NCBI RefSeq assembly: GCF_000344685.1
Contig: NW_006920414.1
Location: forward strand, 1,989,577-2,053,576
DNA length: 64,000 bases
From: Gloeophyllum trabeum ATCC 11539
Taxonomy: Eukaryota > Basidiomycota > Agaricomycetes > Gloeophyllales > Gloeophyllaceae
Reading direction: 5' to 3'
Shown: in pieces, positions 12,119 to 22,679 of the stretch
Position numbering within the stretch: position 1 is the stretch's first letter
Layout of the letters: each line of letters starts with the position of its first letter
Made by a program: the position numbers and the translations under genes
Notes under the pieces: generated by a model
Databases searched by the model: none
What the model was told of the DNA's origin: nothing
The model's input: only the letters and a program-made list of their open reading frames with translations

Positions 12119-12516
12119 ATGACGATGCCGATGTCGATCCCTCTCTCATTCCTCTTTCTTACTCCGAAACGAGTCCCAATTGCCGTCGCCGAGCACCCGT
12201 ATGTGCTCTCGGAACCCGAAGTAGAGGAAGAAGTGGACGCCCTCGGGCGGGAGTGGGAGTGGGGAGGCGCAGGACCCGATGACACCGGCAGACGCAAGGC
12301 GAAGATGAGGCTCACCTGGGGAGGGTTGCGGCTGAAGAGGTTTGTCTGCTTTCTGACCATCGCTATTAGCTTCACATGAATCATATGCACAACAGACCTC
12401 CGTCCCCACCGCTGCCCACGGATCCAGATCCAAAGTGGCGGAAACGCCTACCTCGCTTGTCCTTGAAGAGGACCCGTACGAGGGACAAGACCGCCCGAAG
12501 ATCATTCCTCGATTAA
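12119..12516 (+). CDS. Small hypothetical protein
   Basis: Two exons, 12119-12339 and 12396-12516, joined by a 56-nt GT..AG intron, give 113 residues. The protein starts MTMPMSIPLSFLF and has an acidic segment EPEVEEEVDALGREWEW. It ends in a basic, Arg/Lys-rich tail after splicing. The frame is kept across the intron and the composition is protein-like. I find no family, and an extra 5' exon upstream is possible. The antisense strand also has a long frame here, which lowers confidence. Confidence 0.35.
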
Positions 12517-12838
12517 CCTTTCGCCTCATATAAGGGGACGCACCGTCTCCTCCTAGTTCTGACCCGCTCACTTTCTTGGTTATAAGGTTTTAATCCACCG
12601 CTGTTTAATGCGGGGGTGCTATATTGCAGTATACGACTTCCACGATCCTTCTTTATGTCTAATATCTTTCACATCTACTTGTGTCTATGCTCTTCTTGCT
12701 TTATGTTGCTCTCTTGCTGCTCGAATTTGCTGTCGATTGCCTTGTATCACAGATATCTCAATTTTGTCAATAGGCATGTGATGTATTTTGTAGTGCTGAA
12801 TGGACTGGTTTCTATACGGGTCGTACCCAAGGATGATG
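12517..12838. other. Intergenic, between convergent genes
   Basis: T-rich sequence likely to be 3' UTR of the flanking genes. Nothing recognisable. Confidence 0.35.
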
Positions 12839-13838
12839 CTAATGGCACTCCAGCTTAACGCTCTTGACAGTCGCTCCGATCCTCCTCGGAACCGTCTTCC
12901 AATCAATCGGCCCACGCGCCCACGCAGCGGTACCTGCGGGACTCGATGCGTCCCATATCCCAAGCTGTATGCGCGTAGGGTGACTGGGGAAATGTTGCGT
13001 GCCGTGGTACATGGTCTGGTCTGCCCCACGGAAATATATCATGTGAGCAGGTTGGTATCGACGGGTCGCAACTAATGCGAGAGGCAGCCTACCTTTCTTG
13101 AGCGTCCGGATGTCTTCACCGTCTACGCTCCATATTATGCGTTCGGCATTCCAGTCTATGCTGTAGGTATGTACGTCCTATCAACCGCCCATTCATTAGC
13201 GACACGTCAACGTGCAAGGTGTTTGCGTAAATCGTACCTCGGTGCTACCTCTAGGGATGCTGTCTACACTGCTGAAGACCCCGTATAGCGGTCCGTCATC
13301 ATGAGGCCGGGGCGCAAAGATGTTCGACTGGAAGTGCGACGAATCACTGCCGAGAAGTTCGACGTCCATCTCGTCTCCTTCGTCCGCTGTCGGAAGTATC
13401 AGATATCATGAAAGCATATAGTGATCCTGCGCACCGATCAAGATAGCGGCGGTAACGACCCCGGGATGCGTCGGCGCGCTCAGTTCGTACGTGACCTTCC
13501 CATACCTTCCGAAACGCGGTCAGCCTTGTATCCAGTGAAAGGTGAATGCACGCATACATGAAGGAGAAGGTCGAGTTGAACGTGGCCCCATCGGCGATCT
13601 TGTCGTTCTCACCGCCTTTCGTGCGGATCTCTCCTTCGGGACGGTCCAGGTACATCTGCAACCCGCCCGAGCTAACCTCGTACGTGTTTCCATGGCCGAC
13701 TGCGACCATACCTTTGGGGAGAGTCGAGCCTGAGAAGGCTGCGTAGAACGACTCGCAATCGGGAGAACGGGCAACAGGGAGATGTAGTCCGTGGGCTAGG
13801 AGACCTGAGAGTAGACTGAGGAAGACGACAGGGAACAT
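12839..13838 (-). CDS. Secreted GH16 glycosidase, CRH-like
   Basis: Five exons fit exactly: 13838-13558, 13505-13435, 13386-13238, 13177-13093 and 13020-12839. They give 255 residues. The N-terminus MFPVVFLSLLSGLLAHG is a signal peptide. The catalytic motif is DEMDVELLG, with the nucleophile and acid/base glutamates flanking an aspartate as in GH16. The segments FMYGKVTYELSAP, IDWNAERIIWSVDG and RIQLGIWDASSPAG are typical of the CRH branch, which links chitin to beta-glucan in the cell wall. The protein ends ...VKLECH with no Ser/Thr-rich tail or GPI signal, so it is shorter than yeast Crh1 and should be freely secreted. Start and stop are both well supported. Confidence 0.88.
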
Positions 13839-16151
13839 GCTTGGGCGAGCGATTATAGGGATATAGGTGAGTATTATTTGTGAGGGTAAGTTAGTCGGAT
13901 AGGCGGCGCTGGTCAACAGGCTGGGTGCTTGGTGAGGGGTACAGAGAAGGTTCCAAACAAGATGCAAAGTCGAACCTGTTCAGACGCGACTTCACGTGAA
14001 GAGGTGAACCGATCAAGGTGCGGTATGGGTGAAGGGTCGGGCAGTACCCCACTACGAACTCGAACAGTTCGTGCAGTCATCATAAGTACTTACCGCTGAA
14101 CAACAGGCAGGTGGTGTAGGATCCCAGGACCAGGACGCCGAGGAATACGGTCGGTATACAGACAGAGGACAGGAGCCGAGGAATCGAGTCACAAATGCAC
14201 TCCAGAATTGTCTGCCGGTGCAAGGAGACTCCATATATTGTGCGCCCAAGCGAGTGGTTATTGTGCTTGGAAGCTTCGCCAGCGCTGGCCGATTCGGAGT
14301 GGCGCGACGGAGTTACGACCTGAGCATCAATTTACCCAGATTTTACTGGGTATTGTTGAAGAAACCGAGGTTATACGACGGATGGAAGTTCTAGAGTTGC
14401 TATAGCCTCGAGTGCTGAGCAATTTACCCAGTGCTCGAGTCATCAGCAACTGTGAGTTTAAAAAGCACTCGTAGTCTGCGCTAGCGAATTGCCACAGTGG
14501 CGTGAGTGCGTCCACTGGCATGCCTTAATCGTCTCTTTGAAGTACCTTCGATCTTTATTTGTCCCATCCTTCTCCGCGATGGCACCCACGAAACGAAAAA
14601 ATGATATCGACGGCGATAAAGAGAAAAGCTTCATCTGCACGCTCACCGCATCTCCCAGACCATCGACGACGCGCACTAAATCTCACGAGCGATTAACTAC
14701 ACGCCGGGCAGCACGGCCTCGTCCGGGATCGTGAACTGCGACAAGCCCTCGACGAAAGCAGCAGGAACGCTAGGAGCCAGTCCCGAACTATGAATCTTGA
14801 ATACGTGCGGCTCGCCGATGACACATCTGAGGGTTAAAATACCTCTCCCGTGCGCACCTACACTTCATCTGACAGAGCCAACAGGCACCTATGTGTATTA
14901 TGCATATCATTCTGTAGATAACGAGGCTACTTGCTGCGCCCGCCAAAGAAGGTCTTTGCGTGGTTTTTGAGGGCACTTCGCCACCAGAGTTTTGCATTCT
15001 GTCCTGCATATGTTTAACTGTGATAGTCGGCAACTAACTTAGAATCAACAGTCAATTGACTGATGCGAGCATAAGTAACAGAAAGCATAGACATGAAAGC
15101 TACATATCTTGTGATAGAGGTTGCTCAGGTCTGCACCATCCATAGAAAGTCAAATGACAGGATGCGGGCTTCATATAGAAACCACAAGATCCGGTGTATG
15201 ACTCGCAATACATGAGGGGTGCTCCATCTCAACTGAACCATCCCCTGTCAGAAATGTAGTCATTATGAAACATGAGGAATGGAGCAGGCGAGAGTACGTA
15301 TAATTGGCTGTGGATGAATAAGGGGAAGGGACGAATCGGCAGCAGTGGCATCTCGGCATGCCGAACTAGGATTGGGAGCATCCCGTAATAGAATGAATAC
15401 GGCCGTTCGATAGCTCTGGGAGGCTATAGCCCAGCCATAGGTTCATTCCTCGCGCCGATCGCGTGAACTGGACCCAGCCGCCATTTCGTGCAAATACCGG
15501 ACGCGTCGACCGGAATCGCTGGCGATTCGCGAATGCAGCGCAGGGACGTAACGAACGACGGAACAGACGACGTTGAGGTTAGGGTTCCGTCATGTGAGGC
15601 CGGCACCCCGACATGGTCCGGGAGTGACGTATTTGGGGGGCGACTTTTGGCAAGTAATGGGGCTCCGTGGGAATAGAGAGCACCGGAGGCGGCGGTTGTA
15701 GTGACGCGAAGTGGCTTATTGGTTACGCCGCAGCTAGGACCTTTGTTCAAAGGGAAGTCACTTTGAATTTGCATGCATAAATTCTACAGTAGGGGGGTTT
15801 AGGCTGAGTTCATAAGCTCCACTGGACAGCAGTGACTCGCTCATACTGCTTGTAATGGCTTTACTGCCACAAATAGGTAGGAACTCTGTTGCACTACGTA
15901 GCACCCTGGCTCACCACGCTTCGCGGCCAAAGGGACCAGTGACAGTCAGCCACAGTCGGAGTGCCCGTCGTTGATGCAGCGTGATTGGTCGGGAGCACAG
16001 GCAGCGGCAAAAGTTTCTTTATAGCATCGGTCTGTTTCGGTCGTGTACCAAGTGAGCCCGCCGCTCTCGCATTCGGCATTGCATCTCGTCGCGACTGACT
16101 CATCGCTGCTGCCAGCCGCTCGTGCACCGACCCGTACGTTCTCGGGGCTTC
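13839..16151. other. 2.3-kb intergenic region
   Basis: Between divergent genes. A 10-bp palindrome TTCACGTGAA lies at 13991-14000, about 155 bp upstream of the GH16 start. The words TACCCAG and CTGGGTA form a small inverted repeat near 14335. An ATG at 14580 opens a 51-codon basic frame starting MAPTKRKNDIDGDKE, which could be a small gene or relic. Longer frames at 15424-15774 (minus) and 15488-15676 (plus) overlap each other and show no domain. Confidence 0.35.
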
Positions 16152-18006
16152 ATGTCAGCTGCCATGAAGAGCTGTCTCAAGCACTCCCCGCCCTCCTCGC
16201 CCTTGTCACGCGACGGCGGCGACGCCGCGTCCCACTCCGACCCCTGCTCGCCGCGGCCGACGCCATCTCGCCCTTCCTACAAACGCAAGTCCGTCTCCTT
16301 CTGCGACCAGGGTCAAGAAGAGGTATTCATTGCCGATGAATGGGACCGGACGCCAGCCGAGGTGACGCAGAAACTCTCGTATCAGTGAGTACCCGTTCGG
16401 TTCGTCTATCTGCCTTGGCCTTGTTCTCTTGCGATTCCACGCCGTTCATCGCCGTCTCCATCCATCCCATGTCCTATGTATAACTGTAGCGTGTCGGCAG
16501 AGCGGATTGGAGACGATTGGCGTTGGTGGCTGGATCGGCGTGCTGTCGGGTGATCTCTGCCCCGAGCCTCCTACATATACGCCTCTGGCCACAGCTGCCA
16601 TGCAGATTCATCTAGACGAGCGTAATTCCCCTCTTATTCACCAAACTATTATGTCTACTACATTACTTCATCTACACTCCTCACCCATCCCCATTCCGTC
16701 CGCATCGTCCACTTCATACTTCCCCTCCTCCTCATGTTCCACAACGCACAATCCCTTCCCTACTTCCCCTTCATCCTTCTCACCCTCCTACTCCTCTTCC
16801 GTCCTCTCCCCCACATCGCGCACGCCACTAACCATTGAAACCCTCAGGGACGTCCTCGAGCTCAAGCAGCTCCAGCTCTCCCTCCCTCACGCACCCCAGC
16901 CGCCAGATCCCTTCAGCCCGCGCCCTCACACGCACGTCGAGTACCTGCGTCGCGTGCCCATACGTCTCATGCCGTTGCTCCCGGAAACCGAGAGCTCGCC
17001 CGCGCGTACGCCTCCCGCGGAGGAGCCCAAGCCCGCGTCCCCTTCACCACCTGCTCAGTCACCACCGACGACCACGCATTGGATGCAGCTAACATCACCC
17101 ATCACTCATTCCGCTATCGCCCCCGCCCCGCGCTTCTCCCCTCACCCATCACCCCGATCATCTCCGGCTCCGTCACGCACGTCATCACCCATCCCATCGA
17201 ATCTCCCACCGCGTGCGCCCTTAAGGCCGCGCCCGCATTTTGCATTCTTGCCTCTCTTGCCGACGGAGGAACCGACGAAGGGACCAGAGGCGGAACCTGG
17301 AGAAATGGTTTTCAGCTGGAACGACGATGAGGAGACGTCACCCATGAAGGAGAAGGAGGAAGTAGAAGAGAAGAAGGCAGCGGAAGAAGAGGATGTCGCT
17401 CGGACCCCACATGCCGAGAGCGTCCTCGAGGGCGAGATGCTCGACCGCGTATACGGCGCCGAACCCGCCAGCGTTGGCTCGAGCGTGAGCAGCTCCGCGC
17501 CCGCGGCTTTCCTCGCTTCCGAGCACGACTTCGACCAGGACTCCGTCCCGAGCTCGTCTGCGTCCGTATCCGACGGGGAGCTGACCGCGGACGAGTCGAC
17601 GCCGTCCATGACGACCTGTTCTCTGAGCCCCACGCCTTCGCCCAGCCCGTCGCCGCCGATCCTCAGCGAAGTGGCGGATACGCCGAGCGCGGAGGAGCAC
17701 CATCCGCCTGCGTCGAAGGCGGAGACGTATGGGTACTTCCAGATCCCGACGGCGCGGGCGGAGAACCTTCCGTACCAGCTGAAGAAGCTGCGGCTGCAGG
17801 CGCTTCCGAGTCCGTCGCTGATGCCCCCCAGCCCGTTCGAGCTTGAGCTTTCTGCCCCGGGTGGGGAGGGCGAGCAGCGGGGGGAAGAGGGGAAGTTGGA
17901 GGAGGTGCATGCGTTTGAACGGAGGAAGGGTATGGGGAGGCGGGTGGGGAGTGTCCTTGCGCTGGGGCTCAGTGTGAAGGGGGAGGGGGAGGAGCGGAGA
18001 GACTAG
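16152..18006 (+). CDS. Disordered protein with PP1-docking motif
   Basis: Two exons, 16152-16384 and 16848-18006, are joined in frame by an unusually long 463-nt intron (donor GTGAGT, branch CACTAAC, acceptor CTCAG). The product is about 463 residues. The N-terminus has SCLKHSPPSSP and then KRKSVSF at residues 44-50. This fits the RVxF consensus by which regulatory subunits dock on protein phosphatase 1, and is followed by DEWDRTPAEV. The joint reconstitutes SYQDVLELKQLQLSL, a continuous helix-like segment, which supports the splice. The rest is Pro/Ser/Glu-rich and disordered, with a conserved-looking YGYFQIPTA and PYQLKKLRLQ near the C-terminus. PP1 binding is inferred from the motif only. 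The intron is also open in the downstream frame, so an alternative 5' start inside it cannot be excluded. Confidence 0.65.
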
Positions 18007-18531
18007 ACTTTGCTCAGTCTGTGTATAGAGTATAGATCCGAGGAGAGGGAGACGAGGGAGAGTAATATCGCACTTAGTTCTCGCATACCACGCGCTATTA
18101 TCCTACATCGTAACATATATTAGTCTGGTTTTTGTCATATGTATACACGCTTGAAGCACTTGCAACAAATACCTCTGTTGGACTCGCAAGTGCAGAAATG
18201 CATAGCCACGAAAAACGGAGTGTAATAACGTGTCGTCATAAATGGCATTTTCATTTGAAATTCAATCCGCTTGTTCCGCCACCAGCGTGTTGAGGCGCAA
18301 GCAATTGACAGCTCTACCGTATCCCTTCGACTTTGCATAAGACATCTCAAAATATAGAGTATTACTATTAGGCACAAGGCATAGGTACGTCGACCGTGGG
18401 TCTCAATCATAGCGTTATCCCGACGTTGTACGAGAAATCAAGCTTCGGGCACTCACCTGTCTCGCATAATCTGGGAACCTCCTGGAAGCTCCCGCCTGCA
18501 TCTTCCTGTACTCCCCATATCCTCGGCTCAT
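18007..18531. other. Intergenic region
   Basis: Contains the 3' flank of the preceding gene and the promoter of the next. Frames on the minus strand are antisense chance frames; no domain seen. Confidence 0.35.
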
Positions 18532-21500
18532 ATGTCTCGGCGGCCCTTTCCTCCCTTCCGTGGCGGTAAATACCCCAGCAATAAGTCTGGCGGCCCATCC
18601 CACTCCGAAGACACCCAGCCGAATGAAGCACTTGCCAGTCGGGGAGGCGTGCCACAGATAATATCAAAGGTGCCTGCTAGGCAGAGGGATAATGGATGGG
18701 CATGGAGGGGCGCGAGGGGGAGAGGCGGAAGCAGGGGAGGGATGCCCGTTGCAAGCCCTGGGCCCTCCACAAACAGGGCCGCTGGGACAGTACCCAGCAA
18801 GGTCGGTGGGAGTCAACACGCGTCTTCTAGTACGCAGGCCAGCATGGATAGCAGTAGCGGTGAGAGGATCATGACGATCGGCGAGGTATGGTTAATGCGG
18901 AACAGCATATCCCAATCTCCTTCTAGTCAGGGCGGGGGCTCCCAAAAAGCAAGTGGGAACACAAACACACGAACTGCACCAAGTCAAAGCCCAGTTCGCG
19001 ACATTCAGACCGCTAGCCCGAGATTTACATCGTCAACAGAACCTCCAATTGCATTTCCCAGCGCGACTGCTTGGAACGCGTCTCCCAAGTTGCCCTCTCC
19101 ACCTGTTACGCCAGACACAACTCCCGCCTTCCACGCCATGTCGCCGCCGGGGACAGATACCGATGCTGAAAGGGCGGCCAAGCGGAAGGCCACGTTTGAA
19201 CTCATCAGGGCCAAGAGACAAAGGTTAAGTTTACAGGAGGAAAATAGTCCTCTCCGAGACTCATCCTCTCCCCTGGCTCGATTACCGACACCTTCGTCCC
19301 GAATCAAGGAGGAGCCGGTGGTACCCATCCTCCCCCCTGCACTGTCCCCGACGTCACTGAAGGAAGAGCCGGACTTGGCCACCGTCCCTCCACCTTTACA
19401 CCATTCTCCTTCGCGAACATCTCCGACGCGGACACTCCAGACACTTAAGCCCGAGCCCGAATCACCGTCTGTACAGTCTTCAGCGCAAGACTCCCCATCA
19501 TCATGCAGGAGGTTAGTTACCTCTGGATCATTACGTGTGCACCCCGTCCCCGCCAACTGCCTAAAGTCTGATCCGAACTGGAAGAGAAATAGGGAGAAGT
19601 GGGCCGAGGAGCAGCGGGCGGAGTTGAGGAAGAAGGGAGTGATACTGGGGAGGTCGTTCATCAGGTGAGTGGATGTCTGATCAGTGTGACGGGCCTAACC
19701 TGAAGCGAGAAGAGAGGACGGGTTGGTTATAGACTGGTGAGTATCGCTTTTTTTTGAGTCCCCGTGCGGGAGAACATGAATATGGTTGGGAATTTTTCAT
19801 CTGGATACCACATACTAATCGTTACAATAGGACAAGTCGCATGCCCGTGTACTCCGACACTCTTTGCCCACCCACCCCACCCCCATCCCAACCACCACTG
19901 TCTCATGAGTCACCTCCTCCCCCTATAGCCGTGTCTTCCTCTCCTCGTCAGCCTTCATTCTCACCCCCACCACAGCATGCGCCGCACCGGCTGCATCTGC
20001 CTCGGCAGTCCCTCCCCTCTCCGTCTCAAGCCGTCCAATCTTCCGCGGCGAGTCCCTTCACGCTATCTCAGTCGCCATCTTTCAGTAGCCAAAGTAACCA
20101 TGAAGGTCCTGCTCCGCCGCGGACACGATCCGGGCCGTCGTTGAACGAGCTTAGAGCCGCCATGAGGGCGAAGCAGGCGGTAGAAAAGAGTAAGAATAAG
20201 GGTAAGCAAAGGGCGGAGGAGATCATCGTCATTGACTCCAGCTCGGATTGCGAGGATGTAACTGCGCAGGAGGTGAGGATTGTCCGTGGCGCATCGTACT
20301 TGCGATGACTCATGTCTCGCTCCCCCAGAATCCTCCTGAAATCAGGCAAGTTGAGTTTCGTGCTCCGTCTGGCACGCCACAGGAGCCTGTCACAAGTCCA
20401 ACGAGGGAAGCACCGACACGGGTGCCACTTTCTCCTCCCGCAAGTAATTCAATGCAATCCTGCTCTTCGACTTTCGATCCTACTGCGGTGCAGCGTACGC
20501 CGCAGCCCACGCATATATCTCCCGATCCCATGCGCCACATATCCTCATCACCGCCGCCATTGCAACCTCAGTCCCCGAGGGTACAGGCTGCATCTCTTGT
20601 CAATTCAGCTGGGGATCGCCAGCCGCAAAATGCTACTTCCGACGGATCAATAGAGGAGGTAATGCAAATCGAGGACGACCTGATGTATGTGGCGGGTCCA
20701 TCGTCACCATCGGCAGTGTTCGTTCCTCTAGTTAAGGAGGAATTTGAGGACATGGTGAATAGCCACCATTCCTTGCGAGATGGAGGAGCAGGTCTGGAGC
20801 TAAGCGAAGTTGGCCCAGCTGCCTCAGGTAGTTCACTGTCACAAGTCAGCTCGTTGTCGAATAACGAAGATCAAGCGGATGTCCCATTGGTCGAGCCCCC
20901 CGCCACGCCCGAACACGAGCCACTACTCCTTTCTCACTCAGACGGTGTTCACCCGCATCCTTATGCACAAGGAGAAAGTCGAGATATTGTGGTCGATGAG
21001 CAAGCTCTGTCGGAGCAGTTATCCACGAATCCATCATCACCCGACCCTGTACCTCCTCGTGCTGAGGCTACAGACGCAATCGGCGACCTTCCTCCTGAGA
21101 TTACATCCTTAGCTGAGGAGTTCATTCGCCGGTACGCTCTGGTAATCGGGTTTCCTTTGCTCCCCCTTTCTGATGTAACATACAATTTTGCATTGGTTGC
21201 GCTAGGTATGTCCAGCTGTTCGATTCTGACCGACCAGCACTTGCCAGCGCGTACGCAAGCAACGCCACCTTTTCGTATCGTGTACTTGCTTCTTCGGCGC
21301 GCTCAAGTACCGAATACTCTTCGTTCGCGCCTGTGGAGGGATCAAGGGATGTTTCTGGTGCGAACTACGCTCTTCCCGAACGTGACACGTGCATTGAAAA
21401 CTCTCACAGGCGCTAACTCATTAGCTACTATACACACCTCGCGTCTTTCCATAATGAGTACCCTCCTCTCATTCAGTGATTCGTACAAATTGATATCGGA

Positions 21501-21837
21501 CGGCGAGCCGGTGGATATGCCGTGCGACCTCACGTACGTCAAAATGGGGAGTGAAGCCGGACCTGGGGTATGCGAGGTGATCCTCTTGGTATGCTACTGC
21601 AAATTGCGATGGTGCGCAGAGCAGGCAAGGTCCGCGGACGAACGTGATATAGGCATGGAGATGAGTTTCGTCTTGCGGAGGAAGGAGGCTGATGCTGCCG
21701 ACCGGTATGTCGTTCGCAGATGCGGTGCTTGAACTGTACTGATGACTGGTCATAGCGAGACGGAGGGACTATGGTCATTGTTGGTCGTTGCCCACCAGAT
21801 GGTTATCAGGGTCAATCATGTCCCAGATCCAGTGTAG
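18532..21837 (+). CDS. Large, mostly disordered protein with a C-terminal domain
   Basis: Four exons fit precisely by frame: 18532-19664, 19831-20272, 20329-21704 and 21756-21837. They give about 1,010 residues. The N-terminus has an RGG-like stretch (RGARGRGGSRGG). About 800 residues of Ser/Pro-rich low-complexity sequence follow, with repeated KEEP-type acidic motifs (IKEEPVVP, LKEEPDL, VKEEFED). These resemble sumoylation-type psi-KxE sites. The last ~230 residues look folded, from DLPPEITSLAEEFIRRYAL through SYKLISDGEPVDMPCDLTYV to WSLLVVAHQMVIRV. I do not recognise the family. Composition suggests a nuclear regulatory or RNA-associated protein, which is a guess. The first intron is 166 nt, longer than its neighbours, so a further small exon there is possible. 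Confidence 0.7.
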
Positions 21838-22229
21838 TGGTCCTTTCTTGGACTGGCTTACCGCCTGTTTGTCGGAAATTGGGAGCTTTGCGGATGACGT
21901 CGAGGACGCTATCCATGTCGGTGATTCCGACATCTGGAAGGCGATAAGATGTATGTGTCCCATATTTTGGCGATTTAGGCAGCACAATTTGGCACGCGGT
22001 CTTCTGTAAGAATAAGCAACATCGCTGTAAAGATACATCGTGAGTGCGTAGGGACTCGGGAACCCGGACGATGAACTTTGAAGTACCAATCTTTTGGTGG
22101 GAAGCTTCATGTACGTGAAAGAGCACACGATGATCACACGTTGTAAGAAATCCTCGCTTGTTCGTTGCCGCTTGCTACTGTAATATATAATCTGACACTC
22201 GTATGTTGGCCGGACAGAAGTGCAAAAAG
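21838..22229. other. Intergenic, 3' flank
   Basis: Between the 3' end of the disordered-protein gene and the tRNA. A run of A at 22225-22229 is the Pol III terminator (TTTTT on the minus strand) of the tRNA. Confidence 0.5.
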
Positions 22230-22314
22230 TGAACCGACCCAGACTCGAACTGAGGACCGCCTGTGACCACACAATGTGTTAGACAGGCGTGATAACCAAC
22301 TACACCATCGGTCC
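22230..22314 (-). tRNA. tRNA-Val (anticodon AAC) with an 11-nt intron
   Basis: A full cloverleaf can be drawn on the minus strand. The 7-bp acceptor stem is GGACCGA/TCGGTTC, with discriminator A. The D arm contains GTAGTTGGTTATCAC, matching the A box. The anticodon stem is CCTGT/ACAGG and the T arm CTCAG-TTCGAGT-CTGGG, matching the B box. The anticodon AAC is at 22280-22278. An 11-nt intron (22276-22266) sits one base 3' of the anticodon, the canonical position. A T-run terminator follows directly. After modification to IAC it would read GTT, GTC and GTA valine codons. Confidence 0.93.
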
Positions 22315-22679
22315 TTGCTCGTAAGCTTCCCTAATCTTTTATTATACCAATACGCCATTCAGGATGTCGCTGATCCGTCGCTCCCTGATTAGGACATTGT
22401 ACTTCTGCTTTCGATGTCCAGGGCAGCTGAACTGCCAAAAGCACCATCGCTGACGAAGCTATCCGCTGCCAGTCGTCAACGCGGAAATGCCACCCTACCC
22501 TTATAGTATCACTCGCCGCTGTCAGCGTCCACGCTGTGATACGCCCCATTTCTTGTGCACCAGTCTTGCCTCCCGCTGACAATCCTCACTACCACCCTTA
22601 AGTCTACTCGGACTTCACCCATCATTCATTTATCGGCCCATCTTTCTCTGGCACCGGAAAGGCCTAGAAATTCTGAACG
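22315..22679. other. Intergenic region
   Basis: Upstream of both the tRNA and the divergent MFS gene. No gene seen. Confidence 0.4.

Noticed and set aside
15424..15774. 116-codon minus-strand frame
   Set aside because: Overlaps a plus-strand frame, no recognisable motif, no intron evidence.
19741..19760. Possible 4-nt micro-exon (ACTG) in the first intron of the disordered-protein gene
   Set aside because: Including it shifts the frame; skipping it joins the flanking exons perfectly.
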